This document shows, piece by piece, positions 39,259-47,596 of a stretch of DNA of 64,000 bases (position 1 is its first letter; every line of letters starts with the position of its first letter). A program made the position numbers and the translations under genes. The notes beneath the pieces are model-generated. The model saw only the letters and a program-made list of their open reading frames with translations. It did no database searches and was not told the origin of the DNA. Origin of the DNA: Lysobacterales bacterium (GTDB lineage: Bacteria; Pseudomonadota; Gammaproteobacteria; Xanthomonadales; Xanthomonadaceae); contig JAFLDZ010000003.1 of assembly GCA_017302135.1 (NCBI GenBank), positions 186,001 to 250,000 of the forward strand. The letters are read 5' to 3'.

Positions 39259-40089
39259 TCATTTCGGCGCGAACGCCGATTCCAGCGCCATTCCGCGGAA
39301 TTCCGCCGGCGCCTCGTGCGATACCGCATAGCGGTACAGCGCTGCGGAATAAATTCCGCTCAGCGCCGCCTGGGTCACCCCCAGCACCAGCACGCCGATG
39401 AGGAAAGCCGCCGCGACGCCGATCGCCAGCGCCATCGACGCCTGCCACGCTAGGAAGGTCGCGAGGATTCCCAACAGTACGACGAACGTCGTGATCAGAC
39501 TGAACGCGGCGCCGATGCCGACATTGCCGATCGCGTTCTCGCCCCAGGTTTTCTTCAGCAGCACGACGCTTTCCTTCAAGGCATCGACCGGGCCGATCTC
39601 GCGGTTGACCAGCACCGGCACCACCAGGAATGTCGCCAGCGTCCACGCCATGCCCAAACCGCTGCCGATCATCCGCACGATCACGTTGTTGTCGCGGTTC
39701 TTGAGCGACTGCAACAGCACGCCGACCGTCGCTGCGATCGCGGCGTAGCCGAGAATCGCCGGCAGCCGCGCTTTCGCGGCGCGGATACCATCGGAGAACG
39801 TGGGATCGCCGCCTTCGAGCCGGATCGTCGCCGCCGCGACCAGCGCGCTGTTGAAGAACACGATCACGCTGTACTGGCAGAAATAGAAAGCGAAGCCGAT
39901 CACCGCGCCGAACACGTTGAAGCCATCGGCGAACAATTTCAGCGCGAACACCGGCAAGGCGAACGTCGCCAGCACCAGCAACGTGGCCAGCGACGACAGG
40001 ATCGGGAACAGCATCAGCTCTTTGTCGGCGCGCAGCACCGACGCACTCGCCTTGATCAGGCCCCAACTGCGCGAAAATTTCTCGAACAT
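39259..40089 (-). CDS. DUF6159 family integral membrane protein
   Basis: The 276-residue protein has about six hydrophobic helices. The N-terminal FSRSWGLIKASASVLRADKELMLFPILSSLATLLVLATF matches the DUF6159 family of unknown function. Later parts include LATFLVVPVLVNREIGPVDALKESVVLLKKTWGENAIGN, also typical of the family. GGGAGGA precedes the ATG. It is convergent with the pteridine reductase gene. Confidence 0.85.
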   Translation of the reverse strand: MFEKFSRSWGLIKASASVLRADKELMLFPILSSLATLLVLATFALPVFALKLFADGFNVFGAVIGFAFYFCQYSVIVFFNSALVAAATIRLEGGDPTFSDGIRAAKARLPAILGYAAIAATVGVLLQSLKNRDNNVIVRMIGSGLGMAWTLATFLVVPVLVNREIGPVDALKESVVLLKKTWGENAIGNVGIGAAFSLITTFVVLLGILATFLAWQASMALAIGVAAAFLIGVLVLGVTQAALSGIYSAALYRYAVSHEAPAEFRGMALESAFAPK

Positions 40090-40189
40090 CGCCTGCGTCC
40101 TCCCGGGACACGGTGTGTGGAGGCGTCATCGTGGAGCGAACCGCAAATGTCGACAAGCGCTGGAAGTCACCTCGCGCGGGTGATGAAAG

Positions 40190-40711
40190 TCACTCGCCGA
40201 CGTTCGGATCGAATGCGGGTACGGACGGCACGTCGCGCTCGGACGAGCCGGCCCACAGTGCGGCCAGTGCCCGCCCGCTGCGTGGATCGACGAAGTCCGG
40301 AGCGATTTCGGCCAGAGGCTTCAACACGAATGCATGCTTCAATTCGTCGCGCGGCAGTTGCAAAGCCTGCCCCGGACTCGATCCCGGTTGCCCTGTGCCC
40401 TCAAGCACCAGGTCGTCGTAGAACACGATATCGATATCCAGCGGCCGGTCGCCGAAGCGCGGCCCGCTGCGGTCGCGCCCGTGCGCATCTTCCAGCGCGT
40501 GCAGCCAGTCGTTGAGCGCGAACGGATCGAGATCGCTCTCGATCACCGCCGCTGCGTTGAGGAAATCCGGGCCGTCGAAACCGACCGCCGGAAACCGGTA
40601 GACCACCGATGCGATGACGTCGCCGAAGCGCGCGCGCAGCGCAGCGAACGCCGAGCGCAGATTCGCTTCCGGCTGCTGGTTGCTGCCCAGACTGAGATAC
40701 GCCTTGCCCAT
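40190..40711 (-). CDS. folK: 2-amino-4-hydroxy-6-hydroxymethyldihydropteridine diphosphokinase
   Basis: The 173-residue enzyme transfers pyrophosphate from ATP to hydroxymethyl-dihydropterin in folate synthesis. The start AYLSLGSNQQPEANLRSAFAAL, then VVYRFPAVGFDGPDFLNAAAVIESDL, and the signature GPRFGDRPLDIDIVFYDD (Mg-binding DxD) identify it. Also typical is LPRDELKHAFVLKPLAEIAP. It is the last gene of the tsaD - small gene - folB - folK run. Confidence 0.96.
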   Translation of the reverse strand: MGKAYLSLGSNQQPEANLRSAFAALRARFGDVIASVVYRFPAVGFDGPDFLNAAAVIESDLDPFALNDWLHALEDAHGRDRSGPRFGDRPLDIDIVFYDDLVLEGTGQPGSSPGQALQLPRDELKHAFVLKPLAEIAPDFVDPRSGRALAALWAGSSERDVPSVPAFDPNVGE

Positions 40712-40724
40712 CAGAAAGGAACGC

Positions 40725-41081
40725 TCACGGTCTGCTGCGTTCGATCATCACGCCCACCGCGCGCGCTCCGCGCACCGCGCCGGGCTTGCTGAGTTTCAGG
40801 CGCACGTGCGACACCGCGAATTCGTCGAGGATGATTTCCGCGCAGCGCTCGGCCAGCGTTTCCACCAGCCCGAACGACGACGCCGAAACGTATTCGATCA
40901 GCCGCTTGCTCACCGCCTTGTAATTGAGGGTGTCGGCGATATCGTCGCTGGCCGCCGGCTTGCGGTTGTCGAACGCCATTTCGATATCGAATACCAGCGC
41001 CTGGCGGATGCGGCGCTCCCAGTCGTAGATGCCGATCAGCGTCTCGATTTCGAGCGCTTCGATGAAGACCTTGTCGGTCAT
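40725..41081 (-). CDS. folB: Dihydroneopterin aldolase
   Basis: The 118-residue enzyme acts one step before FolK. It starts [34 protein letters not shown] and has NYKAVSKRLIEYVSASSFGLVETLAERCAEIIL and VRLKLSKPGAVRGARAVGVMIER, the full family pattern with the catalytic Lys. The ATG at 41079-41081 overlaps the stop of the preceding small gene. The folK start lies 13 bp downstream of its stop. Confidence 0.96.
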   Translation of the reverse strand: MTDKVFIEALEIETLIGIYDWERRIRQALVFDIEMAFDNRKPAASDDIADTLNYKAVSKRLIEYVSASSFGLVETLAERCAEIILDEFAVSHVRLKLSKPGAVRGARAVGVMIERSRP

Positions 41082-41338
41082 ACCGCCTCCGGAGGGTGAT
41101 TGCTGTTTTGCTTCGTCAACACGATGTCCGGCCACGAATCCCGCCAGACTTTGCATTTGTCCTGGAAATGCACGTGGTCGTAGCGACCGCCGAGCCTGCG
41201 CATATCGTCGAGTGCGTATTGTGCGAAATCGCGCAGCGCCGCAAGGAAGGCTTCATCCGCTTCGATCACGATACTCTGCAATTCGACGATGCTCGCTGCG
41301 CTCTCATCGACACCATGAAGATGACCGTACGCCCTCAT
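41078..41338 (-). CDS. Small protein in folate operon, tentatively Imm32-like
   Basis: The 86-residue acidic protein has no signal peptide. Its body [61 protein letters not shown] reminds me of the Imm32 immunity-protein family (helix followed by H-x-H and a W-x3-WPDIVL end), but from memory only. It overlaps tsaD at its start (ATGA) and folB at its stop (ATGA), so it is tightly coupled on both sides. No toxin gene is adjacent. A housekeeping role is equally possible. Confidence 0.65.
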   Translation of the reverse strand: MRAYGHLHGVDESAASIVELQSIVIEADEAFLAALRDFAQYALDDMRRLGGRYDHVHFQDKCKVWRDSWPDIVLTKQNSNHPPEAV

Positions 41339-42378
41339 CGGACGACGCCTGATTCGACCACCGGCAAAGTCGCCATATCCCAGCGCGGCGCGACATGCAC
41401 AGCAGCATCGCTGCGCTGCCCGGCTTCGAGCCGCAGCGCTCCGGCGAACGCGATCATCGCGCCGTTGTCGGTGCACAGTTCGGGGCGCGGAAAGCAGACG
41501 CGTCCGCCGCGCTTGGTCGCCATCGCCTGCAGGCGTGCGCGCAAGCGCTTGTTCGCGCCCACGCCGCCGGCCACCACCAGCACCTCGCAGCCTGCGGCCT
41601 GCAATGCGCGCTCGCACTTGATCGCCAGGGTGTCGACCACCGCATCCTCGAAGCCACGCGCGATATCGGCGCGGGTCGCGTCGCTCTGGTCGCTGTCGCG
41701 CCAGGCCAGCAACACCTGGGTCTTCAAGCCGCTGAAGCTGAAGTCCAGACCGGGGCGGTCGGTCATCGGCCGCGAGAATTTGAATTTGCCGGGCGTGCCA
41801 TGCTCGGCCAGCGCCGCCAGCTGCGGCCCACCCGGATACGGCAGCCCCATCATCTTGGCGGTCTTGTCGAAGGCCTCGCCGGCGGCGTCATCCAGGGTGT
41901 CCCCGAGCAGCCGGTAGCTGCCGATGGCATCGACTGCGACCAACTGGCTGTGACCGCCGGACACCAGCAGCGCGACGAACGGCGCCTGCGGAGGGTCGTT
42001 TTCCATCAACGGGGCCAGCAGATGCCCTTCCATGTGGTGCACCCCGATCGCCGGCAGCTCCAGCGCCCACGCCAGCGACCGCGCCACCCCGGCACCGACC
42101 AGCAAGGCCCCGACCAGCCCGGGGCCAGCGGTGTAGGCGACGCCGTCGAGGTCGGCGAGGCTCAGGTCGGCTTCGGCCAGGGTCTGACGGATCAGTGGCA
42201 GCAGCTTGCGCACATGGTCGCGGCTGGCCAGCTCCGGCACCACCCCGCCGTATTCGGCATGCAGCGCGATCTGGCTGTAGACCGCATGCGCCCGCAGCCC
42301 GGCCGCCCCGGGAAAAGAGGTGTCGTACACGGCTACGCCGGTCTCGTCGCAGCTGGTTTCGATGCCGAGGACTTTCAC
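41335..42378 (-). CDS. tsaD: tRNA N6-adenosine threonylcarbamoyltransferase
   Basis: The 347-residue enzyme, with TsaB and TsaE, makes t6A37 in ANN-decoding tRNAs. It starts at GTG (42376-42378) as [19 protein letters not shown]. The metal-binding region is [13 protein letters not shown]. Other family segments are [39 protein letters not shown], and [16 protein letters not shown] with [20 protein letters not shown]. It opens the operon tsaD - small gene - folB - folK and is divergent from rpsU. Confidence 0.97.
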   Translation of the reverse strand: MKVLGIETSCDETGVAVYDTSFPGAAGLRAHAVYSQIALHAEYGGVVPELASRDHVRKLLPLIRQTLAEADLSLADLDGVAYTAGPGLVGALLVGAGVARSLAWALELPAIGVHHMEGHLLAPLMENDPPQAPFVALLVSGGHSQLVAVDAIGSYRLLGDTLDDAAGEAFDKTAKMMGLPYPGGPQLAALAEHGTPGKFKFSRPMTDRPGLDFSFSGLKTQVLLAWRDSDQSDATRADIARGFEDAVVDTLAIKCERALQAAGCEVLVVAGGVGANKRLRARLQAMATKRGGRVCFPRPELCTDNGAMIAFAGALRLEAGQRSDAAVHVAPRWDMATLPVVESGVVR

Positions 42379-42446
42379 AGGGAGTGAAGACGGTCGCAAA
42401 AGGAGGCCATAGCTTACCGTGACGGGCATCCGGACCCACCCCGAAC

Positions 42447-42476
42447 TTGCGCCCCCGGGGGCAACGCCTTTATCAT
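42447..42476 (+). promoter_or_regulatory. Candidate sigma-70 promoter of rpsU
   Basis: A -35 TTGCGC (42447-42452) and -10 TATCAT (42471-42476) are separated by 18 bp, about 100 bp before the rpsU ATG. Confidence 0.45.
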
Positions 42477-42578
42477 GCGCGGCTCGCCCGGACGGACCGG
42501 GTGGTGCAGATTTCACCGCACGCGTTCCTTCGCAAGAGCCCGGCCACTGGCCGGCTTCCCAAAAAGCCCGAGATTCCT

Positions 42579-42794
42579 ATGCCCAGCGTCAAAGTCCGCG
42601 AGAACGAGCCCTTCGAGTTTGCCCTGCGTCGTTTCAAGCGCACCTGCGAGAAAGCCGGCGTCCTCGCCGAAGTCCGCAAGCGCGAGTTCTACGAAAAGCC
42701 GACCCAGGAGCGCAAGCGCAAAGCGGCCGCTGCGGTGAAGCGTCAAGCGCGCCGCACCTCGCGCGACGCGACCAAGCGTCAGCGCATGTACTGA
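42579..42794 (+). CDS. rpsU: 30S ribosomal protein bS21
   Basis: The 71-residue basic protein is a canonical S21: [21 protein letters not shown] at the start, then the Lys/Arg-rich tail [27 protein letters not shown]21 binds the platform of the small subunit and helps translation start. It is the first gene of the rpsU - yqeY - dnaG cluster and is followed by a terminator. Confidence 0.98.
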   Translation: MPSVKVRENEPFEFALRRFKRTCEKAGVLAEVRKREFYEKPTQERKRKAAAAVKRQARRTSRDATKRQRMY

Positions 42795-42863
42795 GCCCCC
42801 ACCGGGGCGCAAGTACACCCGATTCCTGCGCAACCTCACCGGTTGCGACCACAGTGAATCCAG

Positions 42864-42895
42864 AAGCCGGCCGCGTTCCACGCTGCCGGCTTTTT
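42864..42895 (+). terminator. Intrinsic terminator between rpsU and yqeY
   Basis: The stem AAGCCGGC / GCCGGCTT with a 13-base loop is followed by five T residues. It probably attenuates transcription into yqeY and dnaG, as in the classical rpsU-dnaG operon. Confidence 0.7.
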
Positions 42896-42962
42896 GTCTT
42901 TCCCGGCCTTTCGTTTTTACCCCGGCCCGGTCTGTACGGGTCCTGCACCACGGAGCATCTCC

Positions 42963-43409
42963 ATGAGCCTCAAGCAACGCCTCACCGAAGACATGAAAAC
43001 CGCGATGAAGGCCGGCGAGAAGGATCGCCTCGGCACCATCCGCCTGATCAACGCCGCGATCAAACAGAAAGAAGTCGATGAGCGCGTCGAAATGGATGAC
43101 ACGCTGGTGCTGGCGATCCTCGAAAAGATGATGAAACAGCGCAAGGATTCGGTGAGCCAGTTCGAAGCGGCCAATCGCGAAGATCTGGCCGTGATCGAGC
43201 GCGCCGAAATGGCGATCATCGAGCAATACCTGCCGGCCAAGCTCGGCGAAGCGGAAGTGCTGGCCGTGATCGACGCGGTCATCGCCGCAACTGGCGCCAC
43301 CGGCCCGGCCGACATGGGCAAGGTGATGGGCGCGATCAAGCCGAAACTCGCCGGCCAGGCCGATATGGGCGAAGTCTCGAAGCTGATCAAGCAGCGTCTG
43401 GCCGGCTGA
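42963..43409 (+). CDS. yqeY: GatB/YqeY domain-containing protein
   Basis: The 148-residue protein shows the full YqeY pattern: MSLKQRLTEDMKTAMKAGEKDRLGTIRLINAAIKQKEVD, then RKDSVSQFEAANREDLAVIERAEMAIIEQYLP and GKVMGAIKPKLAGQADMGEVSKLIKQRL. The domain is related to the tRNA-binding tail of GatB, and it is thought to interact with tRNA, but its role as a free protein is unsettled. It commonly sits between rpsU and dnaG. Confidence 0.94.
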   Translation: MSLKQRLTEDMKTAMKAGEKDRLGTIRLINAAIKQKEVDERVEMDDTLVLAILEKMMKQRKDSVSQFEAANREDLAVIERAEMAIIEQYLPAKLGEAEVLAVIDAVIAATGATGPADMGKVMGAIKPKLAGQADMGEVSKLIKQRLAG

Positions 43410-43420
43410 GCATCGCCGCG

Positions 43421-43924
43421 ATGACCGCCGCAACGCCCGTCATCGTCATCCGCCCGGCCGTCGTCGCCGACGCCGGGCTGATCCTCGCCTTCATCCGCGA
43501 GCTGGCGGAGTACGAGAAGCTGTCGCACGAAGTCGTCGCCGACGAGGCCGGACTGGCCGCGCAGTTGTTCAGCGAACGCCCGCGCGCCGAAGTGCTGATC
43601 GCCGAAGTCGACGATGCGCCCGCCGGCTTCGCGCTGTTCTTCCACAACTTCTCGACCTTCGTCGGCAAGCCGGGGCTGTATCTCGAAGACCTGTTCGTGC
43701 GCCCGGCCTTCCGCAGCCTCGGTCTGGGCAAGCGGCTGATGCTGCGGCTGGCGCAGATCGCAGTCGAACGCGACTGCGGCCGCTTCGAATGGTCGGTGCT
43801 GGACTGGAACCAGCCGGCCATCGACTTCTACCGCGGCCTCGGCGCGATCGGGATGGACGAATGGACCATGCAGCGGGTCAGCGGCGATACGCTGCGGGCG
43901 CTGGCGGCGAAAAGACCGGATTGA
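43421..43924 (+). CDS. GNAT family N-acetyltransferase
   Basis: The 167-residue GNAT protein has IVIRPAVVADAGLILAFIRELAEYEKLSHEV at the start and the acetyl-CoA loop RPAFRSLGLGKRLMLRLAQIAVERDCGRFEWSVLDWNQPAIDFYRGLGA. The LYLEDLFVRPAFR and FHNFSTFVGKPG segments are those of the diamine (spermidine/spermine) acetyltransferase-like branch. It begins 11 bp after yqeY. The actual substrate is unknown. Confidence 0.92.
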   Translation: MTAATPVIVIRPAVVADAGLILAFIRELAEYEKLSHEVVADEAGLAAQLFSERPRAEVLIAEVDDAPAGFALFFHNFSTFVGKPGLYLEDLFVRPAFRSLGLGKRLMLRLAQIAVERDCGRFEWSVLDWNQPAIDFYRGLGAIGMDEWTMQRVSGDTLRALAAKRPD

Positions 43925-43948
43925 ATCCGGCCACCTGCATGCCGCTGC

Positions 43949-43972
43949 TATACTCGGACCGAATTCAGTCCG
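43949..43972 (+). promoter_or_regulatory. -10 box and palindromic operator of the toxin-antitoxin pair
   Basis: TATACT (43949-43954) is followed at once by the inverted repeat CGGAC-N8-GTCCG (43955-43972), 13 bp before the antitoxin ATG. This is the expected arrangement for autorepression by a Phd/YefM-type antitoxin. No clear -35 box is seen. Confidence 0.55.
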
Positions 43973-43985
43973 CAGCGAGGCCGTC

Positions 43986-44258
43986 ATGAGCGATTCCATC
44001 ATCAGTCTCAGCGATTTCAAATCCGACGCCAGCCAATGGCTCAAGCGTCTGCAGGAAGAATCCGACGCCGTGGTGCTGACCCAGAACGGCCGCGCCAGCG
44101 CCGTCGTGCAGAGTTACGACACCTTCCAGCGCCAGCAGCAGGCGCTGCTGATGCTGAAGCTGTTGGCGCAGGGCGAGGCGGATATCGCCGCCGGGCGACT
44201 GGTCCCGCAGGAAGAGGTCTTCGCCAAACTGCGCGAGCGTTTCGCACCCGACGCATGA
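43986..44258 (+). CDS. Type II antitoxin, Phd/YefM family
   Basis: The 90-residue protein starts SDSIISLSDFKSDASQWLKRLQEESDAVVLTQNGRASAVVQSYDTFQRQ. That is the Phd/YefM DNA-binding N-terminus with the conserved N-G-x-x-x-A-V-V segment. The C-terminal helix (LAQGEADIAAGRLVPQEEVFAKLRERF) should bind and neutralise the toxin. Its stop overlaps the ATG of the ParE/RelE-type toxin (ATGA). An operator-like palindrome lies at its promoter. Confidence 0.92.
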   Translation: MSDSIISLSDFKSDASQWLKRLQEESDAVVLTQNGRASAVVQSYDTFQRQQQALLMLKLLAQGEADIAAGRLVPQEEVFAKLRERFAPDA

Positions 44259-44581
44259 GCGATCACGAGGTCTACTGGACACCCACGGCACTGCAGGATC
44301 TGGCAGCGATCCTGTCCCACGTCGCCGCCGAAAACCCCGCCGCCGCCGCAGCGGTCATCGACAGGCTTGAAGTACGCGCCGAATCCCTGGGCACGCTCAC
44401 GCCACGCGGCCGCACGGTTCCGGAGTTGAGCGAGATCGGCGTGCACCACTATCGCGAACTGATCGAACGGCCGTGGAGCCTCGTCTACACGGTCGAAGCC
44501 ATGCGCGTCGCCGTGGTGGCGATACTCGATTCCCGCCGCGATCTGCAGACTCTCCTGCTAGAACGACTGATCCGCAGCTGA
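44255..44581 (+). CDS. Type II toxin, RelE/ParE family
   Basis: The 108-residue protein begins HEVYWTPTALQDLAAILSHVAAENPAAAAAVIDRLEVRAESLGTLTPRGRTVPELSEIGVHHYREL. It ends RPWSLVYTVEAMRVAVVAILDSRRDLQTLLLERL, the usual ParE/RelE fold pattern. The branch looks ParE-like, so the target may be gyrase rather than the ribosome, but this cannot be decided by eye. Only one base separates its stop from the dnaG ATG, so toxin and primase are probably on one transcript. Confidence 0.9.
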   Translation: MSDHEVYWTPTALQDLAAILSHVAAENPAAAAAVIDRLEVRAESLGTLTPRGRTVPELSEIGVHHYRELIERPWSLVYTVEAMRVAVVAILDSRRDLQTLLLERLIRS

Positions 44582-44582
44582 C

Positions 44583-46418
44583 ATGGCCCGCATCCCCGAC
44601 GCCTTCATCGACGACCTGCTCGCCCGCACCGATATCGTGGAGCTGGTGTCCTCGCGCGTGCCGCTGAAGCGCCAGGGCAAGGAATATTCGTCGCGCTGCC
44701 CGTTCCACGACGAGCGCTCGGCGTCGTTCACGGTCTCGCCGACCAAGCAGTTCTATCACTGCTTCGGCTGCGGCGCGCACGGCACCGCGATCAGCTTCCT
44801 GATGAATTACGACCGCCTCGAATTCCTCGACGCGGTGGACGAACTCGCCAAGCGCGTCGGCATGGAAGTGCCGCGCGACACCCAGCAGCGCAACGCAACG
44901 CCGGACAGCCTCGATCAGTACGAGTCGCTGGACGCGGCGGCGAAGTTTTTTCAGAAGCAGCTCGCGATCAGCGACAAGGCGCGCGGGTATTTCGACCGCC
45001 GCGGCGTGGACGACGCCATCCGCACCCAGTTCGGTCTGGGCTATGCACCCGACGGTTTCTCGGCGCTGCGCGATGCGCTGGGCACCGATCCGCGACGGAT
45101 GGCGCTGCTGGAACGCGTCGGCCTGTTCTCGAAGAACGACAAGGGCCACGTCTACGATAAATTCCGCGACCGGGTGATGTTCCCGATCCACGACCGCCGC
45201 GGACGCACCATCGCGTTCGGCGGACGCGTGCTGGATCCCGAAGATTCGCCGAAGTATCTCAACTCGCCGGAAACCCCGCTGTTCCACAAGGGCCGCGAAC
45301 TGTACGGGCTGTGGCAAGTGCGGCAGGCGAATTCGAAGATCGAACGGCTGATCGTGGTCGAAGGCTACATGGATGTGATCGCGCTGTTCCAGCACGGCAT
45401 CACCCAGGCGGTGGCGACGCTGGGCACCGCGACCACGCCCGACCACGCCGAACTGCTGTTCCGCAACGCGCCCGACGTGTATTTCTGTTTCGACGGCGAC
45501 GCCGCCGGCCGCCGCGCCGCGAGCAAGGCGATGGAATCGGTGCTGCCGCGCATGAAGGACGGACGGCAGGCGTTCTTCCTGTTCCTGCCCGACGGCGAAG
45601 ACCCCGACACGATGGTGCGCAACGAAGGCAGCGCAGGCTTCGATCTGCGCCTGCGCGACGCAACGCCGCTGTCGACATTCTTCTTTGATCAGATTTCTTA
45701 TGAGATTGACCTGCACACACCTGATGGAAAAGCAAAATTAGCAGAACGCTCAAAACTATTAATCTCAAAAATTCCAGACGGAGAATTCAAAGATCAGATG
45801 GAGCAATTACAGCTGAGAAAGACCACAACAGGCTTTCAAGTCTCAGCCATGGCAAGTGATTTTGTAAAAAACGTGACGGAAAAACTTAGCGATGACTTGC
45901 GTAGCGTTGCCAAAGGGAATATTCCAAGCGACTATATAAAACGAACAAATAATCCTCTGGCAAAAACTTTTGGCGGACCTGCAAACTCTGCTGCGCCAGT
46001 GCAAAAGCGCAGCCTTGTACGCAGCGCTATCGCGCTACTAATGCAAAAACCTTCCCTGGCGCTGTCGCTACCATCCACCGACACCTTCAGCGCACTGCGC
46101 CAACCCGGCGTTTCGCTGCTGGCGGAACTGGTGATGCTGGTGCATGCACGCCCCGACATCACCACCGGCGGCGTGCTCGAACATTTCGCGGACCGCGAAG
46201 AGATCAACGCGCTGCAGAAACTCGCTTCGCAGGACATGCCCGGCGAAGCGGCGCTGTGGCAGAACGAATTCGCCGACGCGATGGCGCAGTTGCAACGGCA
46301 GACCACACAGCAACGCATCGACGCGCTGCAGGCGAAACAGCGCGAGCTCGGCCTCGACGACGACGACAAGGTCGAGCTGCGTGCGCTGCTGCAGAGCCGG
46401 TTCCCGACCGGCCGCTGA
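44583..46418 (+). CDS. dnaG: DNA primase
   Basis: The 611-residue primase makes RNA primers for replication. The N-terminal CHC2 zinc finger has C39, H42, C60 and C63 (CPFHDERSASF, YHCFGCGAHG). The catalytic core has the Toprim motifs LIVVEGYMDVIALFQHG near residue 260 and CFDGDAAGRRAA near 300. The C-terminal helicase-binding domain follows RSLVRSAIALLMQKPSLAL. The frame is intact throughout. Between about 45678 and 46040 (residues 366-486) base composition and codon use change sharply to A+T-rich, while the protein still follows the expected DnaG order. It is preceded by one base by a toxin gene. Confidence 0.96.
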   Translation: MARIPDAFIDDLLARTDIVELVSSRVPLKRQGKEYSSRCPFHDERSASFTVSPTKQFYHCFGCGAHGTAISFLMNYDRLEFLDAVDELAKRVGMEVPRDTQQRNATPDSLDQYESLDAAAKFFQKQLAISDKARGYFDRRGVDDAIRTQFGLGYAPDGFSALRDALGTDPRRMALLERVGLFSKNDKGHVYDKFRDRVMFPIHDRRGRTIAFGGRVLDPEDSPKYLNSPETPLFHKGRELYGLWQVRQANSKIERLIVVEGYMDVIALFQHGITQAVATLGTATTPDHAELLFRNAPDVYFCFDGDAAGRRAASKAMESVLPRMKDGRQAFFLFLPDGEDPDTMVRNEGSAGFDLRLRDATPLSTFFFDQISYEIDLHTPDGKAKLAERSKLLISKIPDGEFKDQMEQLQLRKTTTGFQVSAMASDFVKNVTEKLSDDLRSVAKGNIPSDYIKRTNNPLAKTFGGPANSAAPVQKRSLVRSAIALLMQKPSLALSLPSTDTFSALRQPGVSLLAELVMLVHARPDITTGGVLEHFADREEINALQKLASQDMPGEAALWQNEFADAMAQLQRQTTQQRIDALQAKQRELGLDDDDKVELRALLQSRFPTGR

Positions 46419-46472
46419 TCGATGCTGGCGCCGAAAGCGGACAGCGGACCTTCGCCGTCGAACCTGCGGTGA

Positions 46473-47369
46473 TCACGGCGTCGCGGCGCAGCGGTGCGCC
46501 GCGCCCATCAGCATCAGCAGGTGCACGAGGAAGTCACGCGACTCGGTGAGGAAATCGTCGGTCAGTCGCAGCCGTCGACGCAGCAGGTCGTGTTCCAGCG
46601 CACCGCGCCGCTCGGCGCCGTTGACGACGTTGCGGACATGCGACTTGGAGATGCCGAGCATCCGCGCAACGACGTCCGCCCCCGACGGGATCCATTGCGG
46701 TTCGTGCACGCAGGCGCCGGTCTCGATGGCGCGCTGGCAATGGGCGCGCAAGTACGCATAGGCGATGCGCTGGCCGCAGTGGTGCCCGTCGAGCCAGTGC
46801 CAGCGCGGGAAACGGTGCCGGTTCTGGGCGAGCCCGTCGATCACGAGCGGACAGGCGCGCACGTAGCGCTCGAAATATGCCGGATCCTCCTGCAGTCGCT
46901 GCGCGCAACCTGCCGGCATCAGGCCCAGGGTTTCAGCGAGCTGGAAGTGATGCCGCAGCCAGTCCCGCAGGCCCTGCACGACCCGATCGCCGGGCACGAG
47001 GAAACGTCGACGCCCGTCGTCGGGATCGCGCTCGGACCGCACGAGCCGGGCCACGCCAGCAATGCCGACGAAGGCGGCCAGCGTACGCGTGCAGCCCGTT
47101 TTCGCCTGCAGCCATGCAAGGGTCGGACGCGGGCCCGCGCCGACCTTCCAGTCGAAGTGCGCGATGACGAGGCGCCCCATCGCATGCGACTGGAACACGC
47201 GCGCGAAGATCTTGTTGATCAGGCGTTCACCGGCGAACAGCCGCAGCACGTGATCGGTATGCCGCAGCAGCACTGCGGCATAGGCATCCGCATCGATCTG
47301 CGCGCCGTCGCACAACGCCGCATCGCAGGACACGTCGCTTCCGGATGCATGCAACATTTGGACTTCCAT
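46473..47369 (-). CDS. Predicted regulator with two helix-turn-helix regions
   Basis: The 298-residue protein lacks a signal or membrane segment. A first winged-helix-like region lies at about residues 80-125 (PTLAWLQAKTGCTRTLAAFVGIAGVARLVRSERDPDDGRRRFLV). The wing-like DPDDGRRRFL resembles MarR proteins. A second helix-turn-helix lies near residues 228-255 (SGADVVARMLGISKSHVRNVVNGAERRG). It faces the gene at 47597 across 228 bp, which suggests control of that gene. GGAGG about 9 bases before the ATG at 47367-47369 supports the start. I do not recognise the exact family. Confidence 0.7.
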   Translation of the reverse strand: MEVQMLHASGSDVSCDAALCDGAQIDADAYAAVLLRHTDHVLRLFAGERLINKIFARVFQSHAMGRLVIAHFDWKVGAGPRPTLAWLQAKTGCTRTLAAFVGIAGVARLVRSERDPDDGRRRFLVPGDRVVQGLRDWLRHHFQLAETLGLMPAGCAQRLQEDPAYFERYVRACPLVIDGLAQNRHRFPRWHWLDGHHCGQRIAYAYLRAHCQRAIETGACVHEPQWIPSGADVVARMLGISKSHVRNVVNGAERRGALEHDLLRRRLRLTDDFLTESRDFLVHLLMLMGAAHRCAATP

Positions 47370-47596
47370 GCCAGGGGACCTCCACGGAACATGACGTCGC
47401 GGCCACATGGACCGCGATGCCGGACGACCGCACGCCGCGCGCACGGACGCATTCCCGCCTCCGCAACGTCGCACGGGCGACGGGCATCGTAGCGTTTCGC
47501 GCATGACGTGACCGCGACAGGCTGCGCAGTCGGAACATCGCCTGCGACGCATCCCCCGGAGCCGGGCGCCATCGTCCGGCATACATGGAGTAGACG

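Noticed and set aside
45678..46040. Insertion sequence or group I intron inside dnaG
   Set aside because: The frame is unbroken, no terminal repeats or extra domain appear, and the protein has the length and order of ordinary DnaG. Only the base composition differs.
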